Both the position numbers and the translations under genes were made by a program. The notes beneath the pieces were generated by a model. It did no database searches, had not been told where the DNA came from, and saw nothing but the letters and a program-made list of their open reading frames with translations. This document shows, piece by piece, positions 7,719-14,840 of a stretch of DNA of 64,000 bases. Position 1 is the stretch's first letter. Each line of letters opens with the position of its first letter. Origin of the DNA: Ohtaekwangia sp. (GTDB taxonomy: Bacteria > Bacteroidota > Bacteroidia > Cytophagales > Cyclobacteriaceae); assembly GCA_021155195.1 (NCBI GenBank), contig JAJNPV010000021.1, forward strand, positions 310,001 to 374,000, in the 5' to 3' direction.

Positions 7719-8180
7719 CTACATCGGGCTCAAACATAAATACTCAAAGTTATAATCGTTCGTCAAGTAGATTGTTCCAGGTTCTGAATATGTTTGATTG
7801 AAGAAATGAATTCTCCTCAGTCCCTTATCCTCCAAAATCTCCATCCCTGTCATTTGTTTTAATGGGATTCCGCTACATGAGTCCGACTCTAACCTTAGCG
7901 CCCAAACTAATTTTGAATTTGTGTCCACCTTAAAAATTATCGGTGAAAGAGTGTCTTGGGTACTTATAAATCCAATTCGTCCGTTTGGGCATGCTAAATA
8001 TTGGTCAACCTTTGAAGTCTCAAGCGTTATTTCGACTGCCTGTCCGTAACACGGTCCAGCTGACATACCACATTCACCCAAGTCATCAACGAATTGTCCG
8101 AACTGGTAAATTGTATATCCGAAAAATCCTACGACACCAAGAAGAATTATACCGAGAACAATTAATATTTTCTTTCTCAT
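7719..8180 (-). CDS. Cassette 5: single-pass membrane-anchored hypothetical protein
   Basis: The 153-residue protein has one N-terminal hydrophobic anchor (KKILIVLGIILLGVVGFFGY) and a soluble periplasmic or cytoplasmic body with five Cys, including ECGMSAGPC and ACPNG, plus a later SDSCSG; disulfides are possible if exported. The C-terminus is RRIHFFNQTYSEPGTIYL, beta-rich. I do not recognise a family. ATG at 8180 chosen; it lies 28 bp from the cassette end. The gene is alone in its cassette. Confidence 0.68.
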   Translation of the reverse strand: MRKKILIVLGIILLGVVGFFGYTIYQFGQFVDDLGECGMSAGPCYGQAVEITLETSKVDQYLACPNGRIGFISTQDTLSPIIFKVDTNSKLVWALRLESDSCSGIPLKQMTGMEILEDKGLRRIHFFNQTYSEPGTIYLTNDYNFEYLCLSPM

Positions 8181-8222
8181 TATTTATCAGTGAAGTTCTC
8201 ACTCCGACAAATGCTTGCCGCC

Positions 8223-8384
8223 AACGCCAGTGTTTATTTAGTTGCGGGTGTAGGAGGTTTTAAAAATGGAGCGAAGCGGAATGTTAAAACCGACCTGCTC
8301 AGTTCTTGTCCCCGACACCGAACTAAATTAATAAAACAAACTTTATCTCTACTCTAAACCCCGCAATTAAATAAACACATTGTT
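8223..8384. repeat. Array repeat R5 (162 bp)
   Basis: Differs from R1 by only a handful of bases over its whole length (for example CTCAG for CTCCG after CGACCTG), although the genes beside it are unrelated. This shows that one repeat subtype has spread with, or been exchanged between, different genes. Confidence 0.85.
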
Positions 8385-8402
8385 GCCTGCTGTGCTTTTT
8401 AC

Positions 8403-9005
8403 TTAAACTACTATTTGACGATATTTTATTGAACTACTTTTCGAAAAAGAATTAGTGCATTGTCCGCTGGAGTAGTCAAGTTTAGAATCGTTTATTAGTT
8501 CTTTTATTTTTTTGTCCGTCAATTTATTCAATGTATTGAGATGCCAATTCCCGTATTTACAAATATTACCGATGAAGTTTTGCTCTTTGTCCGAGAAATG
8601 AAAATTAGGTAAAGAAGCGTTGCACCTTGTCAACCATGCAATGTGTTTTAGAAATGTTTTTAATTGAGATGTTTTAATTTCAACAGCTCCATTAAATTTT
8701 TGTCCCACTTTATTGTCGATGAGAAATTGTAGCGCTTCTTTAACGGGCTTATAGTTATTGTGTTGATAAAGCCATGATGTTTTTGAATCACCTAGAAAAA
8801 TTAAACTTTCCAAATTCATTTTTAAAAATAAATCTGTGAGTTCGTGAGCCATCAATTTGATTAATTCAGTTGGTGATTTTGCTGGAAGTGTCAAAGTGTA
8901 ACTACCTGTCGATTTAGGAAAATAGTATAATTCCTTATTGTCGTCCGCAGTTGGAAATTTGGGATAGGTGTCCAAACACTTTTGTCGGTTAATTTTTGTT
9001 AACAT
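8403..9005 (-). CDS. Cassette 6: hypothetical protein, 200 aa
   Basis: No signal peptide or membrane segment is visible, so it is probably cytoplasmic. It contains LTLPAKSPTELIKLMAHEL, the stretch ESLIFLGDSKTSWLYQ, and FLKHIAWLTRCNASLP, followed by a Lys-rich C-terminus. The MAHELTDLF segment superficially resembles a zinc-protease helix but has no HExxH, so I assign no activity. Family not recognised. Start ATG at 9005, ten bases from the cassette end at 9015-9032; the stop lies four bases from the other end. Confidence 0.65.
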   Translation of the reverse strand: MLTKINRQKCLDTYPKFPTADDNKELYYFPKSTGSYTLTLPAKSPTELIKLMAHELTDLFLKMNLESLIFLGDSKTSWLYQHNNYKPVKEALQFLIDNKVGQKFNGAVEIKTSQLKTFLKHIAWLTRCNASLPNFHFSDKEQNFIGNICKYGNWHLNTLNKLTDKKIKELINDSKLDYSSGQCTNSFSKSSSIKYRQIVV

Positions 9006-9029
9006 AAATTTTTTAAAAGCATTGCCGGC

Positions 9030-9191
9030 AACGCCAGTGTTTATTTAGTTGCGGGTATAGGAGGTTTTAAAAATGAAGCGAAGCGTAATGTTAAAACCGA
9101 CCTGCTCCGTCCCTGTCCCTGTTACTGAACTAAATTAATAAAACAAACTTTATCTCTACACCGAACCCCGCAATTAAATAAACACATTGTT
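9030..9191. repeat. Array repeat R6 (162 bp)
   Basis: Third member of the R1/R5 subtype, with scattered substitutions mainly in the segment between CGACCTGCTCCG and the right arm (CCTGTCCCTGTTACTGAAC). Stems TTTATTTA/TAAATAAA and GGTTTTAA/TTAAAACC are unchanged. Confidence 0.85.
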
Positions 9192-9209
9192 GCCGGCTGG
9201 CCATCTTGT

Positions 9210-9533
9210 TCACTCTTTAATGGTTGGGTAAACTTGTGTCCAACTATAATTTCCACCTGTCCGAATTGTCATAATTGGTCCTTCGTCAAACCAGTCGGCT
9301 TGCAGTGTTACTAATCTTGGTCCCATAGTTTTTCCTGCGCGTGGATGTCCGGGTGGGTTTTTGAAACCACCAAAGTAAGGAGGTTCACCCTTAATCATTT
9401 TGCCCTCCTCGACCCATTCAATACCAATCACTTTAGCGTAGCGTCCTTCTCTCCATGAGTCACGTTTTACAAAGAACCCAAATCTGCATCCATTCTTAAT
9501 ATACATTTGATATATATTTATTCTATCAGTCAT
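9210..9533 (-). CDS. Cassette 7, second gene: small hypothetical protein, 107 aa
   Basis: A small protein without signal or membrane segments, rich in Gly and aromatic residues (NGCRFGFFVKRDSWREGRYA, IGIEWVEEGKM, then GNYSWTQVYPTIKE). Not recognised. I chose the ATG at 9533, which begins 8 bases after the stop of the upstream gene; an in-frame ATG at 9560 would overlap that gene by 19 bases and cannot be excluded. It is the second of two genes in this cassette, both on the minus strand, and probably translated from the same transcript. Confidence 0.6.
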   Translation of the reverse strand: MTDRINIYQMYIKNGCRFGFFVKRDSWREGRYAKVIGIEWVEEGKMIKGEPPYFGGFKNPPGHPRAGKTMGPRLVTLQADWFDEGPIMTIRTGGNYSWTQVYPTIKE

Positions 9534-9541
9534 TCGAATGA

Positions 9542-10141
9542 TTAAAATGGATTTAACCAATTGAATCTATATGTCAGTGCGCTGTTAATGTCTCTCTTTA
9601 CCTCGTCAATAGTATTCAAATTTAATTTCAATTGTCCAATTGCATGATTCATAAATCCAATTTGCGCCCCGCAGTATTTGTCGGTTGGATTGTTATTCAT
9701 GTGGTCTAAGTGCTCCTGTAATTTTCTATGAGTGTCCCACTTGTCGATATACTCACTATAAATCGTAGATGGTTTGTATTCCTTTAAAAATTCTATGGAC
9801 TTATAAATCTGAACTATTTTAGGAAGTCTGTTTTGGTAAATTATAAACAGGTCTGATTTTGAAAGTGATTCATATATGTCGGTATACAAGTCCTCGAATG
9901 ATGGATGCGAGCGTCTATCTAAATTCTCTCTATTTTCAAAGTCAGTCAGTAGTTTTTCTGTTACTTTTTTGTATTCAATTAGTACTTCTTGTTGATGAAT
10001 TAAATCATCATTCATTAATCGATTCTTTCTCTTTAATTCAATGCGGAACAGTATCCATCGTGATAAAATTGTCACGACAGAACCTATTATTGCTCCAATA
10101 AATGCCGACATCATATTAAGATTCTCCAATTCAACTGTCAT
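9542..10141 (-). CDS. Cassette 7, first gene: membrane-anchored coiled-coil protein, 199 aa
   Basis: An N-terminal hydrophobic segment (about residues 10-28, MMSAFIGAIIGSVVTILSRW) is followed by a long charged helical region (RIELKRKNRLMNDD onward), suggesting a membrane anchor with a cytoplasmic helical body. No catalytic motif was seen. This design, one membrane helix followed by a helical body, is common in effector or sensor components of unknown systems, but I assign no function. It is separated from the next gene only by overlap or a few bases, making a two-gene cassette. Confidence 0.65.
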   Translation of the reverse strand: MTVELENLNMMSAFIGAIIGSVVTILSRWILFRIELKRKNRLMNDDLIHQQEVLIEYKKVTEKLLTDFENRENLDRRSHPSFEDLYTDIYESLSKSDLFIIYQNRLPKIVQIYKSIEFLKEYKPSTIYSEYIDKWDTHRKLQEHLDHMNNNPTDKYCGAQIGFMNHAIGQLKLNLNTIDEVKRDINSALTYRFNWLNPF

Positions 10142-10216
10142 TAACTTACTCTCCTGTCATTTGTCCAACTTTTTATGTTCACGAGTATTTGTCCACGAAG
10201 CCGATGGCTTGCCGGC

Positions 10217-10377
10217 AACGATGAGTATATAAGGCGTGGCGGGATTAGGAGGGCAAATGAATGACGATAGGAATGATTTGCCCGACCTGCTCCGCTCCGT
10301 CCCATAAACTGAAACGAAAATATGAAAATGAAACTACAATATAGCACTGAACCCCGCCATGACTTATATACAATGTT
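10217..10377. repeat. Array repeat R7 (161 bp)
   Basis: Outer arm TATATAAG (left) pairs with CTTATATA (right). Inner stem GGGCAAAT (10251-10258) pairs perfectly with ATTTGCCC (10276-10283). The loop reads GAATGACGATAGGA and the CGACCTGCTCCG word is kept. Its right GTT begins cassette 8, whose start (GTTAGCATCAGTTGCGCC) does not resemble the GTTG-type starts of the others. Confidence 0.85.
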
Positions 10378-10518
10378 AGCATCAGTTGCGCCTTCACCGA
10401 ATAGTAGCACGGATGCAAAGGCTTGGGTTTGTGGAGTCGGCCTGTGCGGCCTTTGTATTGGTGCTGTTTTGAAAGATTTTACTAAATTGTTAGTCCCTAA
10501 GTCAAGGATTAATCAGTC

Positions 10519-11238
10519 ATGTCAATCGAGATATTCTTTTTTATTGCTGCTGCAATGGTTGCATTCATGCCAACTGTCTGGGATATGAAAGTCAAAGGCA
10601 AAAATTTGAATTGGTGGAAACGACTGACTTTAGCTGGCAAAATATACATTATTGCATTCGTGTCTTTTTTTGGTACTGGTCTTTATCTCACGATAAGCAG
10701 TCACAATGAGTCCGTTGTTAAAGAGATAAAATCAAATGAAAGAATTAAGTCAGATAGTATTTTGATGTCAAACCTAACTTCTAAAGTCACCAAGTTATTC
10801 TCGTCAGATAGTTTGTATCGTTCCGCGGTAAAGAAGGGTGGATATAAATATGATTCTATTAAAGGGATCATCATTAAACCTCAGGTTAATATTCAGAATG
10901 TCCAAAATAACGGGAGAGCAATTCAGAATAATGCTCCAAATTTTGGAAACCAAATAGTTGGTGACATCAATTTAAATACTGGTAGAAAGTTTGATGATAA
11001 GACAAGAAGGGAAACATTGCAGCTGCTAAAAGGGAGAGAAAATCAAAAGATAAGTATAACTTCTGTTATGGGTGATCCTGAGGCGTTCAACTTAGCAACA
11101 GAAATTAAGCAGTTCCTAATTCAGCAAAAATTCATAGTCGAAGGCGTTGGTCAAGGTATCTTCTCAGAACCTATTTATGGATTAATTTGGGATGAAGCAA
11201 AAAACGAAATAATAGTTGGATCAAAGCCTATTAAATAA
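10519..11238 (+). CDS. Cassette 8: membrane-anchored hypothetical protein, 239 aa
   Basis: The only array gene on the plus strand. It has two hydrophobic segments (about residues 3-19 and 41-60: FFFIAAAMVAFMPTVW and KIYIIAFVSFFGTGLYL), then a soluble body with an Asn-rich linker (VNIQNVQNNGRAIQNN) and a mixed alpha/beta C-terminal part (NQKISITSVMGDPEAFNLAT, FLIQQKFIVEGVGQG) that resembles small ligand-binding or NTPase-like folds only in outline. Not recognised. Its cassette ends are 10375-10392 and 11384-11401. About 125 bp of non-coding sequence precedes it and about 145 bp follows, more than in the other cassettes. Confidence 0.7.
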   Translation: MSIEIFFFIAAAMVAFMPTVWDMKVKGKNLNWWKRLTLAGKIYIIAFVSFFGTGLYLTISSHNESVVKEIKSNERIKSDSILMSNLTSKVTKLFSSDSLYRSAVKKGGYKYDSIKGIIIKPQVNIQNVQNNGRAIQNNAPNFGNQIVGDINLNTGRKFDDKTRRETLQLLKGRENQKISITSVMGDPEAFNLATEIKQFLIQQKFIVEGVGQGIFSEPIYGLIWDEAKNEIIVGSKPIK

Positions 11239-11398
11239 AATACAGAAATAATTTAGTCCGAACGTTAATAGTTCCTAGTCCGTCAGTGCGGTGGAAAAGG
11301 CAGGCTTATTTAATTGCTTTGGTATCGCGGTGGATTTGTGCGGCAATTAAATGTGCCTGTGCGCGTATGACTGAAACTGTCTTGGCGCAATTGATGCT

Positions 11399-11434
11399 AA
11401 CGCTTATATATAGGAGCATTATGCTCCTATATAT
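11399..11434. repeat. Right end of array with strong hairpin
   Basis: The AAC (11399-11401) that ends cassette 8 is followed by G and then an almost perfect hairpin, ATATATAGGAGCAT (11406-11419) with ATGCTCCTATATAT (11421-11434). It looks like the first bases of another array repeat (AACG...TATATA...AGGAG) collapsed into a hairpin. It may also act as a stop for the plus-strand cassette 8 gene and for the opposing metallo-hydrolase gene. Confidence 0.6.
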
Positions 11435-11448
11435 CCATATTATAAACT

Positions 11449-12339
11449 CTACTTCCCACTCAAATTACCAGCCACCATCATTACAAAATCCTTTCCTTTC
11501 ACAAAACCCTTGCCCCACTCGGCTTCATATTTATCGGTAATGCCCAGCGCGGCAATGTCTTCTACCTTCTTTCCTTTCTTTAAAGCAGCGGCCACCTGGT
11601 CGCGGATGTCGGCTATGCCATCGCGGAGTTTTTTTACATCGGCTTTGGTTGCTAACTCACCATGGCCGGGTATCAATTTCGTGTTGTCATCCAACAATAG
11701 TAAAATTTTATCCAATGTGTTTATGAATCCATTTACTGAACCACCATTGGAAAGATCGATGTATGGATAGCCATAGCGCACAAAGGCATCGCCCGTATGT
11801 ACTACATTCGCATTTTTAAATTGTACAATCACATCGCCATTGGTGTGCCCTTTATCAAAATGATGGAGAATCACATCTTCGTCATTCAAATGAAGATTTA
11901 GTTTATTGGCAAACGTAACTACTGGCCATGCTGCCTTGTCGCGAGGCGGTGTGGTGCGATTGGTTTGCGGATTTACGGTTTCCTTCATCATGCGCTCTCG
12001 CACATTATCGTGGGCTACTAACGTGGCTCCCATCTTGCTAAAATTTTCATTACCCCCACTATGGTCGCCATGTACGTGCGTGTTAATTGCAAAGCGAATT
12101 TCACCCGGATCGAGTGTTTTAATAGCGCCATTAATTTTGTTGGAGAGCGGAGCAAACTGGTTATCAATCATCAGCGTTCCTTCTTTACCTATCAACACAC
12201 CGATGTTTCCGCCCGAGCCTTTCAACATGTAAATCTGTTCGGTAACTTTTATCGGTTGAATTCTTACCGTGTCCATGTTGCCCTGCCCAAACGATGCAAG
12301 ACTTGCAAAGAGAATACTTGTTAACAGTATGTACTTCAT
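11449..12339 (-). CDS. Exported MBL-fold metallo-hydrolase
   Basis: A 296-residue metallo-beta-lactamase-fold hydrolase with a signal peptide (MKYILLTSILFASLASFGQ), hence periplasmic. Seen: the zinc motif THVHGDHSGG, the later HTGDAF with a metal-bridging Asp, and PGHGEL with the last His. I chose the ATG at 12339; an in-frame ATG at 12369 would give a non-signal extension. The substrate is unknown; such proteins are often cyclases or quinone-linked hydrolases rather than true beta-lactamases. It is the third gene of a minus-strand group after the GMC oxidoreductase and its subunit-3 partner, spaced by 40 bp. Confidence 0.85.
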   Translation of the reverse strand: MKYILLTSILFASLASFGQGNMDTVRIQPIKVTEQIYMLKGSGGNIGVLIGKEGTLMIDNQFAPLSNKINGAIKTLDPGEIRFAINTHVHGDHSGGNENFSKMGATLVAHDNVRERMMKETVNPQTNRTTPPRDKAAWPVVTFANKLNLHLNDEDVILHHFDKGHTNGDVIVQFKNANVVHTGDAFVRYGYPYIDLSNGGSVNGFINTLDKILLLLDDNTKLIPGHGELATKADVKKLRDGIADIRDQVAAALKKGKKVEDIAALGITDKYEAEWGKGFVKGKDFVMMVAGNLSGK

Positions 12340-12379
12340 AAAAATATTAGTTAATGATGGAGTTCTCATATTGACTTTA

Positions 12380-12982
12380 TTAAGTAGCCCACGTTTTGCC
12401 TGCAGTTTCCAATGGCACGCAACCCTGAAACGGACCCGGCACTTGATTGTATTGCAACACCTGAGTAGCCCCGGCTTCGGAAGTAAAGAACCCGAGCAGC
12501 GTAAGTTCTTTCACTTTCAACACAAAGGGTTTATCCTTGCCTCCGCCTGTATTCCACCATCCGGAAGAATCGTTACCCGTAGATTGAGCCAACGCTGCAT
12601 CGTGGTGTTTTTTAAAATGCGCTTTCTGCTCGTCTGCACTGCAGTCCATAAATTTACTTCCATAAGTCTTTTTGGCATCGGCATCAAACTCGGCAAGTCC
12701 TAACAAGAAATCATCTTGCTCATTTTTTTGATACACCTCTTTCAGCAGGCTGTCAATGAAACCCGGCACGCCTACATCTTTGGCTCCGGGTGTTGTGGTT
12801 TTTGGCAAAATGATTTCTGCTATCTCACCCACCAAACTTGCCTGATCGTTTGTAAAAAAAACGGGTTGAAAGTTAAGCTCGGGCGATGCCTTGCATCCAT
12901 TTAATACTCCCGTTAAGGCTGAGCCTGTTATGGTATAACCCAACACAAGGGCTGTTCGTTGAATGGCTTCTCTTCTGTTCAT
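12380..12982 (-). CDS. Gluconate 2-dehydrogenase subunit 3 family protein (exported lipoprotein)
   Basis: The 200-residue product has a twin-arginine-like signal (MNRREAIQRTALVLGY) with a lipobox-like end (GVLNGCKAS), so it may be lipid-anchored in the periplasm. Its body (ASLVGEIAEIILPKTTTPGA, later DVGVPGFIDSLL) is typical of the small subunit that partners membrane-bound GMC dehydrogenases. It lies 22 bp after the GMC gene, which it probably helps to fold or export. The electron acceptor is not encoded here. Confidence 0.88.
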   Translation of the reverse strand: MNRREAIQRTALVLGYTITGSALTGVLNGCKASPELNFQPVFFTNDQASLVGEIAEIILPKTTTPGAKDVGVPGFIDSLLKEVYQKNEQDDFLLGLAEFDADAKKTYGSKFMDCSADEQKAHFKKHHDAALAQSTGNDSSGWWNTGGGKDKPFVLKVKELTLLGFFTSEAGATQVLQYNQVPGPFQGCVPLETAGKTWAT

Positions 12983-13004
12983 ATTGTTGTGTTTGAGAAT
13001 TCGC

Positions 13005-14711
13005 TTATAAATTTCCTTTTTTCAATTCACCTACGGCATGATCAACCGCGCGTGCGGTAAGTGCCATGTAGGTGAGTGATGGATTTTGGCAAGCCGATGA
13101 AGTCATAGCTGCACCATCTGTTACAAAAACATTTTTTGCTTCATGCACCTGGTTCCACTTATTCAATACAGAAGTCTTCGCATCATTCCCCATGCGGGCT
13201 GTGCCCATCTCATGGATACCCAATCCAATGTTATCCGGATTATCATACGTGTTTACATGTTTGAACCCGGCCGCCTCTAACATTTCAGCAGCACTTTCGC
13301 GCATATCTATCCGCATGGCTTTTTCATTTGCTTTCCATTCTGCGTCAATACTCAGTGTAGGCAATCCATAGATATCTTTCTTATCATGATTGATACTCAC
13401 TTTATTTTCATGATACGGAAGGCACTCCCCAAAACCTGTGATGCCAATGCTCCAGCCGCCTGGTTCGGTCAATGAATTCTTCAACTCCTCCCCATACGCA
13501 AGTTCTTTTACACCGCGTGCCCATCCTTCGCGGCTTGCCGAGCCCTGATAACCAAAGCCACGGATATAATCTGTGCGCTTGTTGTCACCTACATTTCGGA
13601 AGCGCGGGATATAAATTCCATTGGGCCTGCGCCCGATGTAATACTTATCTTCAAAACCATCTACCTTTGCTTCGGCACCCGTTCTGTATTGATGATCCAT
13701 CAGGTTATGGCCAAGTTGATCGCTGCTATTCCCCATTCCATTGGGGAATCGATTGGACGTAGAATTGAGAAGAATGTATGTACTACCCAGCGTTGATGCA
13801 TTCAGAAAAATAATTTTTGCAAAAAAATCAATCTCTTCTTTTGTTTCAGCATCCAGTACCCTTACTCCAACGGCTTTACCTTTTGCTTCATCATAAATAA
13901 CAGAATGTACAATAGAATGCGGGCGCAACGTCATGTTACCAGTTCGTGAAGCTGCGGGCAAGGTGGAAGAGTTGCTGCTAAAGTAGGCGCCATACGGACA
14001 ACCCCGATCACACATATTTCGGGACTGACAAATTCCACGACTTGGATCATGGGGCAATGCAGCCGTGAGGTGCGCTACCCGGCCAATGGTAAGTTTACGG
14101 CCAAGTTTTTCCGCCAGCTTATCGCGAAAAACTTCTTCCACACAATTCAATTCCATGGGTGGGAGAAATTTTCCATCGGGAAGATGAGCAAGACCCTCAC
14201 TTCTGCCACTTACGCCAATATAAGATTCTACATAATCATACCACGGAGCCAGGTCTTTATATCGAATCGGCCAGTCAACGCCTATCCCCTCTTTTGCATT
14301 TGCTTCAAAATCCAAATCGGACAACCGATAGGTTTGCTTGCCCCACATTATCGAACGGCCACCTTCATGGTAGCCACGAATCCAATCAAAGGGTTTTACT
14401 TCTGTATACGGATTTTCAGTATCCTTTACCCACCAGTGTTTGTTTGCTTGATTCACCCAATTCGTGCGCGACTGCACAGGATAAAATTTCATTTCTTCAG
14501 CGGGTAATTTATTTGCCAGCGGAAGTTGCCAGGGATCCTTTGTCATGGTGGGATAATCGACCACATGCTTTACGGCCCGGCCACGCTCCAGCACCAACGT
14601 TTTCAATCCTTTTTCGGTGAGTTCTTTTGCTGCCCACCCACCACTAATTCCGGTGCCTACAACAATGGCATCATACATGTTTTGTTTTTCTGCGTCAATG
14701 TTCAAATTCAT
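13005..14711 (-). CDS. GMC family oxidoreductase (large dehydrogenase subunit)
   Basis: A 568-residue FAD-dependent oxidoreductase of the glucose-methanol-choline family, of the gluconate 2-dehydrogenase large-subunit type. Seen: the dinucleotide fold GTGISGGWAAKEL near residue 18, the Cys-rich motif CQSRNMCDRGCPYGAYFSS, and the C-terminal catalytic and substrate-side block GIHEMGTARMGNDAKTSVL. No signal peptide is visible; export may depend on its partner. The three genes 14711-11449 form one minus-strand operon with short gaps. It probably oxidises a sugar or polyol in the periplasm and passes electrons to a cytochrome, by family precedent; the substrate is not read from the sequence. Confidence 0.88.
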   Translation of the reverse strand: MNLNIDAEKQNMYDAIVVGTGISGGWAAKELTEKGLKTLVLERGRAVKHVVDYPTMTKDPWQLPLANKLPAEEMKFYPVQSRTNWVNQANKHWWVKDTENPYTEVKPFDWIRGYHEGGRSIMWGKQTYRLSDLDFEANAKEGIGVDWPIRYKDLAPWYDYVESYIGVSGRSEGLAHLPDGKFLPPMELNCVEEVFRDKLAEKLGRKLTIGRVAHLTAALPHDPSRGICQSRNMCDRGCPYGAYFSSNSSTLPAASRTGNMTLRPHSIVHSVIYDEAKGKAVGVRVLDAETKEEIDFFAKIIFLNASTLGSTYILLNSTSNRFPNGMGNSSDQLGHNLMDHQYRTGAEAKVDGFEDKYYIGRRPNGIYIPRFRNVGDNKRTDYIRGFGYQGSASREGWARGVKELAYGEELKNSLTEPGGWSIGITGFGECLPYHENKVSINHDKKDIYGLPTLSIDAEWKANEKAMRIDMRESAAEMLEAAGFKHVNTYDNPDNIGLGIHEMGTARMGNDAKTSVLNKWNQVHEAKNVFVTDGAAMTSSACQNPSLTYMALTARAVDHAVGELKKGNL

Positions 14712-14840
14712 GATCTCAAGGATTTGTCTTTCAGTTAAAGCTACTAAAATGTTTTAGAAATTTGGTGGTTAAATCAATTGCCATTCAACATCCGAATTCT
14801 ATTCTTTCTATATTGATGCAAAAATTATAAAGCCTCCACC
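14712..14840. promoter_or_regulatory. Divergent promoter region
   Basis: The 129-bp AT-rich gap between the divergent GMC operon and the YkvI-like gene must hold both promoters. I could not identify a convincing -33/-7 pair. Confidence 0.4.

Larger units (their letters stand above)
4306..11434. mobile_element. Integron-like gene cassette array (eight cassettes, no integrase seen)
   Basis: Eight gene-carrying segments are separated by seven related repeats (features below), with a truncated repeat at the left end and a hairpin at the right end. Segments run from one GTT to the next: 4333, 5530, 6181, 7007, 7702, 8382, 9189 and 10375. In each, the first 16-19 nt is the reverse complement of the sequence that ends at the next AAC, allowing 1-3 mismatches, yet the sequence differs between segments. 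This is what integron cassettes show, because R'' and R' of one attC are complementary within a cassette. Seven segments carry minus-strand genes, one a plus-strand gene. Genes fill the segments nearly end to end. No tyrosine integrase, transposase or reverse transcriptase lies in the window. Confidence 0.75.

Noticed and set aside
8821..8880. Zinc protease motif in cassette 6
   Set aside because: The MAHELTDLF segment lacks the HExxH zinc motif.
5364..10219. Cassette ends as terminal inverted repeats of transposons
   Set aside because: Each segment has its own end sequence, no transposase is encoded, and no target-site duplication is visible; the shared feature is the repeat between segments.
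4306..11434. CRISPR array
   Set aside because: Repeats are about 120-163 bp and differ between copies; spacers hold genes. No short direct repeats with 30-40-bp spacers and no cas genes.
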